Below, piece by piece: positions 45,478-53,982 of a stretch of DNA of 64,000 bases. The position numbers and the translations under genes were made by a program. Source of the DNA: Butyribacter intestini (GTDB taxonomy: Bacteria > Bacillota > Clostridia > Lachnospirales > Lachnospiraceae); the NCBI GenBank assembly GCA_001414325.1, contig LLKB01000005.1, positions 784,912-848,911 on the forward strand, in the 5' to 3' direction. Below the pieces are notes generated by a model that saw only the letters and a list, made by a program, of their open reading frames with translations, made no database searches and was not told the DNA's origin. Each line of letters begins with the position of its first letter. Position 1 is the first letter of the stretch.

Positions 45478-46407
45478 TTATCTGCCATTAAGGTATCTTT
45501 CAACCGACTGCACTGCCGTTGCTCCGTCCGCAACTGCTGTCACTACCTGTCTGAGCGGTTTTGTCCTTATATCTCCCGCTGCAAAGATTCCCTCACTGCT
45601 TGTCTTGCAATCCTCACCCGCTTTTATATAACCTGTTTTATCAAGCTCGACATAATCCTTAAATATATCCGTTACCGGTTTCATTCCTACAGCTACGAAC
45701 ACTCCTGACACTTCAAGTTCTTTTTCTTCACCTGTTTTGTTTTGCACAAGTTTGATTGACGATACTTTATTGTCGCCTTTTATTTCTTTTATCTCATAAA
45801 ACGGAAGTATCTCTATGTTTGGTGTTTCTTTTACTTTCTGCTGAATGTTTACTGCTGCCCTGAATTCGTCTCTCCTGTGTATAAGATAAACTTTTTCGCA
45901 TAAAGCCGAGAGATAAATTGCATCTTCAAGTGCCACATCTCCACCGCCGACCACGGCTGTTACCTTTTTCTTAAAAAATGCACCATCACAAGTTGCACAA
46001 TATGATACACCAGTGCCTGTAAGTTCTTCCTCACCTGCGGCTCCAAGTTTCCTGTGTGATGCCCCTGTAGCAGCTATTATTGTCTTTGTCTCGACGGACT
46101 CCCCGGCATTAAGAATTATCCTATATGCCTTTTTCCCCTCTGTGTCATTTATCTCTTCTATTTTTGTTACTTCTGCATCGATAAACTCAGTTTCAAGCAT
46201 ATCTGCGTGCTCCCTGAATTTACTTCCAAGTGTAAAGCCGTCTGTCTCAGGCAATCCAAGATAATTGTCCACCTGCTCTGTTGATACTATCTGTCCGCCA
46301 CTGTATCCTGCTTTTTCTATCACAACTACATCAAGTTTGGCTCTTTTTGCATATACTGCTGCCGAAAGACCTGCCGGTCCGCTTCCTATAATAACTAAAT
46401 CTCGCAT
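45478..46407 (-). CDS. trxB: Thioredoxin reductase
   Basis: 309 residues, the usual length. FAD-binding GSGPAGLSAAVYAKR at 8-22, redox CATC in SYCATCDGAFF near 135, NADPH-binding VVGGGDVALEDAIYL, and the C-terminal GIFAAGDIRTKPLRQ. Reduces thioredoxin with NADPH. GGAGG just before the ATG. Stands alone with an unusual repeat array upstream. Confidence 0.95.
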   Translation of the reverse strand: MRDLVIIGSGPAGLSAAVYAKRAKLDVVVIEKAGYSGGQIVSTEQVDNYLGLPETDGFTLGSKFREHADMLETEFIDAEVTKIEEINDTEGKKAYRIILNAGESVETKTIIAATGASHRKLGAAGEEELTGTGVSYCATCDGAFFKKKVTAVVGGGDVALEDAIYLSALCEKVYLIHRRDEFRAAVNIQQKVKETPNIEILPFYEIKEIKGDNKVSSIKLVQNKTGEEKELEVSGVFVAVGMKPVTDIFKDYVELDKTGYIKAGEDCKTSSEGIFAAGDIRTKPLRQVVTAVADGATAVQSVERYLNGR

Positions 46408-46524
46408 ATTCCCTCCAATTTTTAATAAATGTACTCTCTGTATTTAACCATTGACTTTTATTTTAATGTAACCATTTCAGGTTTTGTTCTGTAAAATATT
46501 GCTCTTGACACATTTGATTACAAC

Positions 46525-46641
46525 ATTTCAATAATACTTCAATATCACTTCGTGGTCAACTTTAAAGTCGCTTCAAACAAACTTCAATGTCACTTCAAAG
46601 TCAACTTCAATGTCACTTCAAACAAACTTCACTCTACTTTG
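46525..46641 (-). repeat. Array of eleven ~11-bp repeats upstream of trxB
   Basis: On the minus strand TTGAAGT-like heptamers recur about every 11 bp. On the plus strand the ACTTC-type cores begin at 46525, 46536, 46547, 46559, 46570, 46581, 46592, 46604, 46615, 46626 and 46636. The spacing of one helical turn places every copy on one face of the DNA. It lies 118-234 bp before trxB. Apart from this and the terminator at 46729, the 46408-46816 gap shows no gene. Confidence 0.7.
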
Positions 46642-46728
46642 AACTAAGTGAATTACTCCACTTCTGACTGCACCGCAAACATCAACAATAACGATTATTC
46701 CACATATCATATATACTTATTCCCAAAA

Positions 46729-46761
46729 AAAGAGCAGCTATCCATATTTAAGCTGCTCTTT
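46729..46761 (-). terminator. Terminator of the Na/Pi cotransporter gene
   Basis: 11-bp stem AAAGAGCAGCT / AGCTGCTCTTT with an 11-nt loop; T-run follows on the minus strand. Confidence 0.85.
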
Positions 46762-46816
46762 AATCCTATGATGTCGGTGGCAAAATGTATTTTAACCCTT
46801 GCATTATATGTATTTT

Positions 46817-48568
46817 CTATGCTTCTGTGCCCTCCACCTGTTTTGCCTGTGAAAAGTCTATTACATTTCCATACTGTTCCATCTCCTCAGCATTAAGTGT
46901 CATAAACTTTATATTGTCCAATGCTTCTTCGGCTATTCCTACACAGTTATCCGTTATTCTTCCGATATTTTGGAGGATTTCCGTATAATCTCCAGACATT
47001 GCCTTACTGCATTTTTTATTTTTCACTCTGCCAAAATGTGCTTTGCTGCATTGTCTGTTTATCTTTCTTATTTTATTTTTATCTCTCGTCATTTTATCTA
47101 TTACTTTATCATCACCTGTCGCTACCGCTTCTATCGCTTCTTCAAATAACTTTCCCGAAAGTTCCATACACTCTTTTACTTCGTTAATTGCTTCATTTGA
47201 CAATTTATACCCTTTTGATTTTAGGTTTTCATAAGACTTATCTATCTCGTCACATCTCTCAGCTATTCTCTCTATATTATTTGATACACATAGCAGCCCT
47301 GCCGTCTGTTCCGATTGGAGTTCTGTAAGATTTCCACTTGAGAACATTTTTGATATGTATGTTGAAATACTTTCCTGCAATACTTTTACATATTCCGAAT
47401 ATTCATTAAACTTCCGTCCTGCCACTCCATCTTTTTTTGCCGTTACGGCTGCTTTAAGATAACTGAAAGCTTCTGCGGCATATGAAGCTGAGCGTTTTAT
47501 CTCCTCTGATACAAGATATAATGCTGCTGTCGGCTGATTTATCAGTTTGTCATCAAGATATTTTGCGGTAAATACTGCTTTCTCTTTTGCATCATCACCC
47601 CTCACGATGAATTTAACAATTTTTACCATCACCGGTATAAGAGGAAGCCATACCAAAGTACAGACTATATTAAATGTCGTATGTGCATTTGCTATCTGTC
47701 TTGAGATTACATCAACTTCATTTCCTTTTGGTGAGATATATCTTACAAACTTTGATAAGACCGGTATCAGAAACATAAACACGATACTTCCCGTTATGTT
47801 AAATACACTGTGTGCCACCGCTGTTCTCTTTGCATTTTTTGACTGACCGATAGATGCCAAAAGAGCCGTTATCGTAGTACCGATATTGTCACCAAATAAA
47901 ATAGGTATCGCACCGCCAAGACCGATAACACTTGTCACTCCATCAGGACCTGCCTGTGACGCAAAATTCTGTAAAACGGCAATAGTGGCCGAGCTGCTTT
48001 GCACAACAAGTGTCATTACACATCCAAGCAACACACCAAGAACCGGAATATCTTTTACTTTTCCCATAAGGTCAATGAAAATCGGACTTGTAGCAAGCGG
48101 CTTCATGACACTTCCCATAATCTCAATACCCTCAAATAAAAGCCCAAACGAAAAAATGACACGGCCGACCTGTTTTACTTTCTCCTGTTTGCACACAAAG
48201 TTAATGATAAATCCGATAAATATCAGAGGATATATATAATCACTTATTTTAAATGCCATAAGCTGTGCCGTCATAGTTGTTCCTATATTAGCACCAAATA
48301 TAACAGAAATACCCTGTGGCAGAGTCATAAGTCCTGCACTTACAAAACCTATTACCATGACTGTTGTTGCCGAACTACTCTGTAAAACTGCTGTTACCAA
48401 CGCACCTGCAAGTGCACCCATAATTGGATTTTTTGTAAGAATTTCAAGAATCTTTTTCATTTTTTCCCCGGCAGCTTTCTGCAAAGCATCACTCATACTG
48501 TTCATGCCATACAAAAATAATGCAAAACCGCCAAGCAAACCAAACACTACCTTAACATTTTCGTTCAT
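46817..48568 (-). CDS. Na+/phosphate cotransporter of the NptA/YjbB family
   Basis: 583 residues. Two inverted repeats of membrane segments each carry the QSSSATT-type motif (LQSSSATTVMVIG near 62, VVQSSSATIAVLQ near 190), the hallmark of type II Na/Pi cotransporters. The C-terminal ~230 residues form a PhoU-like helical domain (SNNIERIAERCDEI; IGRITDNCVGIAEEAL). A second phosphate route besides Pst. Single gene with its own terminator. Confidence 0.92.
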   Translation of the reverse strand: MNENVKVVFGLLGGFALFLYGMNSMSDALQKAAGEKMKKILEILTKNPIMGALAGALVTAVLQSSSATTVMVIGFVSAGLMTLPQGISVIFGANIGTTMTAQLMAFKISDYIYPLIFIGFIINFVCKQEKVKQVGRVIFSFGLLFEGIEIMGSVMKPLATSPIFIDLMGKVKDIPVLGVLLGCVMTLVVQSSSATIAVLQNFASQAGPDGVTSVIGLGGAIPILFGDNIGTTITALLASIGQSKNAKRTAVAHSVFNITGSIVFMFLIPVLSKFVRYISPKGNEVDVISRQIANAHTTFNIVCTLVWLPLIPVMVKIVKFIVRGDDAKEKAVFTAKYLDDKLINQPTAALYLVSEEIKRSASYAAEAFSYLKAAVTAKKDGVAGRKFNEYSEYVKVLQESISTYISKMFSSGNLTELQSEQTAGLLCVSNNIERIAERCDEIDKSYENLKSKGYKLSNEAINEVKECMELSGKLFEEAIEAVATGDDKVIDKMTRDKNKIRKINRQCSKAHFGRVKNKKCSKAMSGDYTEILQNIGRITDNCVGIAEEALDNIKFMTLNAEEMEQYGNVIDFSQAKQVEGTEA

Positions 48569-48692
48569 AATCTTTGTCCTCTCTGTAATTTCTTAATAAG
48601 TACACACAAAACTAAGCCTATGCTTTATCCTGTTATTTTTCTTATAGTTATCAAAAGCACTTCTTTCTTTACAACACAAGAGTAACAAAAAA

Positions 48693-48719
48693 ACTATGCC
48701 GCAACTATCACAGCATAGT
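48693..48719 (-). terminator. Terminator of the homocysteine cluster
   Basis: ACTATGC / GCATAGT stem with a 13-nt loop; seven T follow on the minus strand. Lies after the JAMM protease gene. Confidence 0.6.
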
Positions 48720-48770
48720 AAAATGAATGTCAAGTTTTTGTAAAATCATCACTATTTTTATAAGACGGCA

Positions 48771-48893
48771 TTACTGCATTTTTCTATACATTAACAAAAG
48801 GGCAAAACCAGCGTTTTGCCCTCCAAGAATTGCTTTGCAATTCTCGTTGGCACCACACTACATTACTGCATTTTCCTATACATTAACAAAAGG
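48771..48893. repeat. Dispersed intergenic repeat, copy 2, flanked by short direct repeats
   Basis: 48814-48882 matches 11252-11322. In addition CATTACTGCATTTT, CTATACATTAACAAAAGG occurs both at about 48771-48800 and 48861-48893, framing the element. Includes GGCAAAAC..GTTTTGCC, a small hairpin. Non-coding. Confidence 0.6.
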
Positions 48894-48952
48894 ACTGCAT
48901 ATTATACAGTCCTTTTTATAACGCCCATTTTTTATTGTTGACCTCGCCCGGT

Positions 48953-49369
48953 CTACTCTGTAATCTTAATTTCCTCTATAGTCACATTTTTTTCTTCATC
49001 TATGATAAATGCCTTTAACACAGGATTTTCTCTGTCCATTAAAGACAAGATGAGATAATTGACTTTTGAATCATATGCAAGTTTTTTATCTTCCTCAGAT
49101 GGTCTTGACGGCGATTCGGGATGTGAATGAAAGTTTCCGAGAAGTTCAAGGCCGTTCTGACGCATATCCTTTACAGCCTGAAACTGCTCTTTGGGATCCA
49201 TTGAAAAATGCTCATTGCTATGGTCAATATTTGTAAGAAGATAAACTTTCTTGATATATTTATCATTGCCATCCTTTGTTCCACCGATAAGGCCACAAGC
49301 CTCGTCAGGAAGTCCGGCTTCGCAATGTTTTAAAATCTTGTCATAATCATTTTTTGTTAAAAAAAGCAT
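48953..49369 (-). CDS. hcyD: JAMM/MPN+ metalloprotease for sulfur-carrier maturation
   Basis: 138 residues from ATG 49369 with GAGGAA upstream. MPN fold with EACGLIGG (Glu), HSHPESPSRPSEED: the His-x-His and downstream Ser/Asp zinc ligands are intact. Family members (Mec+, QbsD, HcyD) trim residues after the Gly-Gly of ThiS-like carriers. The carrier here ends in GGGSF, which needs exactly this step. Downstream of the E1-like gene by 125 nt. Confidence 0.82.
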   Translation of the reverse strand: MLFLTKNDYDKILKHCEAGLPDEACGLIGGTKDGNDKYIKKVYLLTNIDHSNEHFSMDPKEQFQAVKDMRQNGLELLGNFHSHPESPSRPSEEDKKLAYDSKVNYLILSLMDRENPVLKAFIIDEEKNVTIEEIKITE

Positions 49370-49493
49370 ATTATTCCTCGTTTCTGAGCAACTCATTGCA
49401 AAGCGGCTATGCAAAGCTCAAATTTGCATATGCCATAAACACTATTTGTTTTTGCTCAAATCTGCACCTGTCACAAAAGACATTTGCTTAATC

Positions 49494-50300
49494 TTATTTG
49501 CCGTCACACTCTGCCTGCTCATAATCAATAAGCTCTGTGATTGTCGGATGGTCACCGCATACTGCACATTTGCCGTCAGCCTTTGGAAGTTTAACTGTTC
49601 TAAACTGCATTGTGAGTGCATCGTATGTAAGAAGTTTTCCTACAAGAAGGTCCCCTACACCGATGATGTATTTGATTGCTTCCATTGCCTGAAGGCTTCC
49701 TATAACACCACCCATTGCACCGATAACACCAGCCTGTTTACAAGTAGGAACTGCGTCCTTTGGAGGTGGATTTTTGAATACACAACGATAGCATGGTCCT
49801 TCTCCCGGAACATAAGTCATGAGCTGACCCTTAAATCTGATGATTCCTGCATGAGAAAATGGTTTCTTTGCCATTACACAGGCATCATTGATAAGGAATT
49901 TTGCCGGGAAGTTATCTGTTCCGTCAATAATAAAGTCATAATCTTTTATAAGATCCATGATGTTTTCTGATGTTACAAATGTACGGTATGTATTTACTGT
50001 TACATCAGGGTTCATTGCATTCATTGTCTCTTTTGCAGACTTAACTTTTGCTTTGCCTACATCAGCAGTTCCATGAATAATCTGACGCTGGAGATTTGAA
50101 AGATCAACCTCATCAGCATCCGCAATACCAATAGTACCAACGCCTGCTGCTGCAAGATACATTGCGGCTGGTGCACCAAGTCCGCCGGCACCGATGATTA
50201 GCACCTTGCTGTTCAACAGCTTTTTCTGTCCTTTAACGCCTACTTCCTGCAAGATGATATGTCTTGAGTAGCGTTCCATCTGTTCATTAGTAAATGCCAT
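49494..50300 (-). CDS. hcyF: E1-like adenylyltransferase of ThiF/MoeB/HesA family
   Basis: 268 residues. ATP-binding GAGGLGAPAAMYLAAAG near 37-53, RQIIHGTADVG, and a zinc site made of CYRC near 173 and CAVCGDHP near the end. It adenylates the carrier C-terminus so that sulfur can be added as thiocarboxylate. Start and the carrier stop share a base (ATG at 50300), indicating coupling. Confidence 0.88.
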   Translation of the reverse strand: MAFTNEQMERYSRHIILQEVGVKGQKKLLNSKVLIIGAGGLGAPAAMYLAAAGVGTIGIADADEVDLSNLQRQIIHGTADVGKAKVKSAKETMNAMNPDVTVNTYRTFVTSENIMDLIKDYDFIIDGTDNFPAKFLINDACVMAKKPFSHAGIIRFKGQLMTYVPGEGPCYRCVFKNPPPKDAVPTCKQAGVIGAMGGVIGSLQAMEAIKYIIGVGDLLVGKLLTYDALTMQFRTVKLPKADGKCAVCGDHPTITELIDYEQAECDGK

Positions 50301-50509
50301 TAGAAACTTCCTCCTCCCATGAAATAAAGAAATTCAATAGAATCTCCCTCTTTAACTGTTGTTGTGTCAAATGTATCTTTATCAACAAAATCATCATTTA
50401 ATGAAACTGTTACATAAAGTGGATTCTCTACCTTTTCAGCTTCAATAATCTGTGCAATAGTTGTTCCCTCTGCGTATTCTTTTTTTTCGCCTGCTATTGT
50501 AATAGTCAT
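50300..50509 (-). CDS. hcyS: ThiS/MoaD-like sulfur-carrier protein with masked Gly-Gly end
   Basis: 69 residues, beta-grasp fold by length and pattern (MTITIAGEKKEYAEGTT ... EGDSIEFLYFMGGGSF). The last residues are Gly-Gly-Gly-Ser-Phe, so the reactive Gly-Gly is blocked by two residues as in QbsE- and HcyS-type carriers. The neighbouring JAMM and E1-like genes complete the set. Sulfur donor for homocysteine synthesis by MetY is the likely role (inference from the Wolinella system). Confidence 0.85.
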   Translation of the reverse strand: MTITIAGEKKEYAEGTTIAQIIEAEKVENPLYVTVSLNDDFVDKDTFDTTTVKEGDSIEFLYFMGGGSF

Positions 50510-50640
50510 CTCTTAACCCTCCTATTTATAATTTCTATCTTATATATCTAACGGACAGACTTTATTTAAAAGTTCTCCCCGATTGTTTTCATATTTTTAA
50601 TGAAGTGGATATTTGCAATCCGCTCTGCCGCCTGATAGTT

Positions 50641-50958
50641 TTAAAGTAAAGCACCAAGTTTCTCTTCTATCTCGGCTTTCTTTACAAGACCTCTTGTTCT
50701 GTCTGTTTCTTCCCCGTCTTTAAAAAAGACAAGAGTTGGCGAAGCCATGACTTCATATTTCTCCATAAGTTCTTCATCAAAATTGATGTTTACTTTTACA
50801 ACTTTTGCCTTATCCTCGTAATCATCTTCTATGTCACCGAGGATAGGTGAAAGCTGTTTACATGGAATACATGAATCTGAATAAAAATCTACAATTACCG
50901 GAAGTTCTGATTGCAATACTTCCTTTTCAAAATCATCTTTAGAAACTCTCTTTGCCAT
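50641..50958 (-). CDS. Thioredoxin-like protein (CIPC active site)
   Basis: 105 residues from ATG 50958 with AGGAGG upstream. Thioredoxin fold: VIVDFYSDSCIPCKQLSPIL, cis-Pro in ASPTLVFF. The active site CIPC rather than CGPC and the location in a sulfur-assimilation cluster suggest a dedicated reductant for the carrier or sulfite pathway. Confidence 0.88.
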   Translation of the reverse strand: MAKRVSKDDFEKEVLQSELPVIVDFYSDSCIPCKQLSPILGDIEDDYEDKAKVVKVNINFDEELMEKYEVMASPTLVFFKDGEETDRTRGLVKKAEIEEKLGALL

Positions 50959-51089
50959 TCTTCGCCCTCCTGTTTTAAGCGATATGCCGCTTTTAAATGA
51001 CATATCACATTTTATTTTTATATTTAATAAAGTTACTTATTTAAAAGCTGCTTTATTTAAAGAACTATGCCTTTTATTTTTCAACAGAT

Positions 51090-51335
51090 TTATTCTTCAA
51101 CCTTTTTAACGATAAGGTCATATGTTCCATTTTCATTGTCAATAAGTTTAAGTATCTGCTGTCCTTCTTCCTTAAAACTTCTTGGAACATTCTGAACCGG
51201 CTCACCCTCATTCATTGTAACGGCGAGCACCTGTCCTACTTCTATCTCCTCCATTGCCACCTTTGCCTTAACAAAAGTCATAGGGCAGACTACATCAGTA
51301 ATATCTACTCTCTCATCAATCTCGAAATCAGCCAT
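51090..51335 (-). CDS. TusA-like sulfurtransferase
   Basis: 81 residues. The TusA motif VVCPMTFVKAKVAMEE contains the sulfur-carrying Cys; EEGQQILKL near the end fits the fold. Overlaps the reductase gene by 8 nt. Likely relays sulfur between the reductase and the carrier system. Confidence 0.85.
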   Translation of the reverse strand: MADFEIDERVDITDVVCPMTFVKAKVAMEEIEVGQVLAVTMNEGEPVQNVPRSFKEEGQQILKLIDNENGTYDLIVKKVEE

Positions 51336-52188
51336 TGTATGCCTCCTTTATAACCTTTTCAAATTTGTCAAGTCCTACTCTGTCCAAAGTAAACTTAAAT
51401 CTCTCACTTGGTTTTGCATTGTCATCAAAGAACTGGATAGCTGCATCAGTAATTCTGAAAAGCTGCTCTTCTGACTCAACAACAGGAAGTAACTCCTTAC
51501 CTTTGACAATCCGGTTTCCAAATAATCCACCAAATGATACAAGGTATCCTGTCTTTACATCCCATGCGTCAGTAGGACAGGCTTTTGAACAGCGTCCGCA
51601 GTAATTACACTTAGACTCGTCAACCTTAACAACACCGTCTGCTATAGTGATTGCACCTTCCCTGCAGGCTTTCTCACATACTCCACAATTTATGCAGGCA
51701 TCCTGTTTCCATGAAACGATAGCTGCTCCTTTGATTCCTACATCATTCTCCTCTGCCTTAAGACAGTTGTTCTGACATCCTGTTACACCAAATTTAAACT
51801 TATGAGGAAGTTCTCTTGCATAATATCTGCTGTCAAGTTTCTTTGCAATATCGTATGAATCAATATTTCCGCCAGGACATATCTGATTTCCCTGACAGGC
51901 TGTGATAGTACGAACTCTGGGACCGCACACACCAGGCTTACATCCGCCCTTTGCAAGTTCTTCTTTTACTTCATCAACATCATCAATCTTGATAAAAGGT
52001 ATTTCCACACTCTGTCTTGATGTGAGATGCACATGACCGTCTCCGTATTTCTCAGCTACTTCAGCAATCTTTACAAGATTTTCTGCTGTAAGGTTTCCAC
52101 CTACAACCTGCAATCTAAGTGAAAAATTATTTTTCTGTTTCTGACGCATAAATCCGCCTTTTTTTAATGCTGCATAATCTACTGCCAT
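51328..52188 (-). CDS. Siroheme sulfite/nitrite reductase-like protein with 2[4Fe-4S] ferredoxin domain
   Basis: 286 residues. Residues ~20-65 form the nitrite/sulfite reductase ferredoxin-like half (HLTSRQSVEIPFI). Siroheme/4Fe-4S ligands appear in TACQGNQICPGG and FKFGVTGCQNNC. A ferredoxin insert has CINCGVCEKACREGA and CNYCGRCSKACPTDA. It resembles small sulfite reductases of AsrC/Fsr type. Expected to make sulfide for MetY. AAGGAGG precedes the ATG. 127 nt after metY. Confidence 0.87.
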   Translation of the reverse strand: MAVDYAALKKGGFMRQKQKNNFSLRLQVVGGNLTAENLVKIAEVAEKYGDGHVHLTSRQSVEIPFIKIDDVDEVKEELAKGGCKPGVCGPRVRTITACQGNQICPGGNIDSYDIAKKLDSRYYARELPHKFKFGVTGCQNNCLKAEENDVGIKGAAIVSWKQDACINCGVCEKACREGAITIADGVVKVDESKCNYCGRCSKACPTDAWDVKTGYLVSFGGLFGNRIVKGKELLPVVESEEQLFRITDAAIQFFDDNAKPSERFKFTLDRVGLDKFEKVIKEAYNG

Positions 52189-52315
52189 ATTTTCCTCCTT
52201 GTTTATGAAACCTTTTTAATATGAAGTTTCATACTTTAATGGTATTTTTTCTGCATACATTCTGTTATTTCCAAAATGTTTTTGCACCTCATCTGCCATT
52301 TTATAACAAATGAAC

Positions 52316-53542
52316 TTAGTTTTCTTTTAATACTCTGTCGAAATCCTCGATAAGATCTTCTATATCTTCTATCCCGACACTTATGCGAATCATATCATCA
52401 AAAACATTTGCATCTTTCTTTTCCTGTTCAGAACTGTGAACATTGAGCGTTGATGACGGGTGGACTATGAGAGTCTTTGTATCACCTATATTTGACACAA
52501 TTTTCGAAATCTTAAGACCATCCATTATCGAAAATGCTCTTTCTTTACTTCCGACTCTTACTGTAATGATAGCTCCAAATCCATTGTGTAGTACCTTAAG
52601 TGCTGTTTCGTGCCAATCACTGCTCTCAAGTCCCGGATAATTGACCGTAATGTCTTTATATTCTTCAAGATGTTTAGCAAGTTTCAGTGCATTGCTACAG
52701 GCTCTCTCCATTCTAAGTCCGAGAGTTTCCATTCCGAGAAGATTGTAAAATGCTGTCTGAGGTGCGATGCACGCTCCTATATTTCTAAACAATCCATTGC
52801 GGAGTTTTGCTGTAAATGCAAGCTTTCCAAACACTTTAAACTCCTTCATTCCCGGATATTTTTCAAAATCCCACTTGAACTTTCCACCATCTGTAATGAC
52901 ACCGCTTATTGCATCACTGTTTCCGTTTATATACTTTGATGTTGAATTGATGACAATATCTGCACCAAGTTTTAACGGCTGTGTAAGATAAGCAGATGCG
53001 ACTGTATTGTCAATAATGAGTGGAATACCTGCTTCATGTGCAATAGCTGCAAGTGCTTCAATATCGGCAACATCAAGTTTTGGATTTCCTATAGTCTCTG
53101 CAAATACAAGCTTAGTCTTTTCGTTTATTGCTGCCTTTACAAGCTCATGATCGTTTATGTCTACAAACTTAGTAGTTATACCATATGCCTCAAAGTCATG
53201 GAAAAGATCTATCGTTCCACCATACAAGCCTGTACTTACGACAATCTCATCTCCTGCCTGAGTGATATTTAATAAAGCACATGACACTGCTGCCATACCG
53301 GATGCACACGCCACCGATGCCATACCACCCTCAAGAACAGTCATCCTGTCTTCAAATGCAGCTATCGTCGGATTGCCAATTCTTGTGTAAGAAAAACCGG
53401 GTGCTTTATTTGCAAACAGTTTTTCATGCTGTAAAGCTGATTCCTGATAAAACGCACTGGACTGGTAAATAGGTGTAAGCGTAGCTCCTGTAGCCTTATC
53501 TCCCGGTGCAGCACTATGTAATAATGCTGTATTAAATCTCAT
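52316..53542 (-). CDS. metY: O-acetylhomoserine sulfhydrylase
   Basis: 408 residues from ATG 53542 (AAAGGTG 9 nt upstream); the GTG at 53554 is part of that ribosome site. Cys/Met metabolism PLP-enzyme fold: FSYTRIGNPT, CASGMAAVS, DNTVASAYLTQP, and the PLP Lys in NSTSKYINGNSD. Makes homocysteine from O-acetylhomoserine and sulfide or carrier-bound sulfur. First gene of the sulfur cluster. Confidence 0.93.
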   Translation of the reverse strand: MRFNTALLHSAAPGDKATGATLTPIYQSSAFYQESALQHEKLFANKAPGFSYTRIGNPTIAAFEDRMTVLEGGMASVACASGMAAVSCALLNITQAGDEIVVSTGLYGGTIDLFHDFEAYGITTKFVDINDHELVKAAINEKTKLVFAETIGNPKLDVADIEALAAIAHEAGIPLIIDNTVASAYLTQPLKLGADIVINSTSKYINGNSDAISGVITDGGKFKWDFEKYPGMKEFKVFGKLAFTAKLRNGLFRNIGACIAPQTAFYNLLGMETLGLRMERACSNALKLAKHLEEYKDITVNYPGLESSDWHETALKVLHNGFGAIITVRVGSKERAFSIMDGLKISKIVSNIGDTKTLIVHPSSTLNVHSSEQEKKDANVFDDMIRISVGIEDIEDLIEDFDRVLKEN

Positions 53543-53609
53543 ATTATTTATCACCTTTCCTACTAAACATATAATTCCTATCTCTTTAATATGAATTACT
53601 ATGTCTAGT

Positions 53610-53638
53610 AATATACGCTACTTTAATGCAGTTGTCAA
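53610..53638 (-). promoter_or_regulatory. Promoter of the metY cluster
   Basis: On the minus strand TTGACA (53638-53633), exactly 17 nt, TATATT (53615-53610). No riboswitch-like fold was recognised between it and metY. Confidence 0.75.
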
Positions 53639-53720
53639 GATATAAATTCGCAATTACCTGATAATTATATTAAATTTTTTTGTGTGGAGCAAGTTTTTAG
53701 TTTTTTATATTTGGGACGAA

Positions 53721-53904
53721 GTAACAGTTCAGCCATAAAAAGATAATTGGCAATACAATGAGCTTGTTCATTGTATTGTTAAGTACCTTTTTATGGTAGA
53801 ATAGCCTTTCATTTCTGAAATGAAATAAACAAAAGCTGCAAAGCAGCGACTGACAGCTCGCTGGCAGGTTTATGAATGTAAGAAATGCAAGGCTGAACTG
53901 TTAC
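53721..53904. mobile_element. 184-bp MITE with 14-bp inverted ends and 8-bp target duplication
   Basis: The ends GTAACAGTTCAGCC (53721-53734) and GGCTGAACTGTTAC (53891-53904) are perfect inverted repeats. GGGACGAA flanks both sides (53713-53720 and 53905-53912). Inside are sub-hairpins: CCATAAAAAG with CTTTTTATGG, CAATACAATGA with TTCATTGTATTG, GCTGC with GCAGC. No protein is encoded. It must have been moved by a transposase elsewhere. Confidence 0.88.
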
Positions 53905-53915
53905 GGGACGAACAC

Positions 53916-53948
53916 AAAAACAGAGGTCATTTTGTAACCTCTGTTTTT
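53916..53948. terminator. Terminator of putP
   Basis: 12-bp perfect stem AAAAACAGAGGT / ACCTCTGTTTTT with a 9-nt loop. Only 4 bp separate it from the MITE target duplication. Confidence 0.85.
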
Positions 53949-53982
53949 GTATTTCCATATGCTATATTTATGCTATATTTCC

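Noticed and set aside
53543-53720. SAM or T-box riboswitch before metY
   Set aside because: The promoter lies about 60 nt before the start, and no conserved core or terminator fold is visible.
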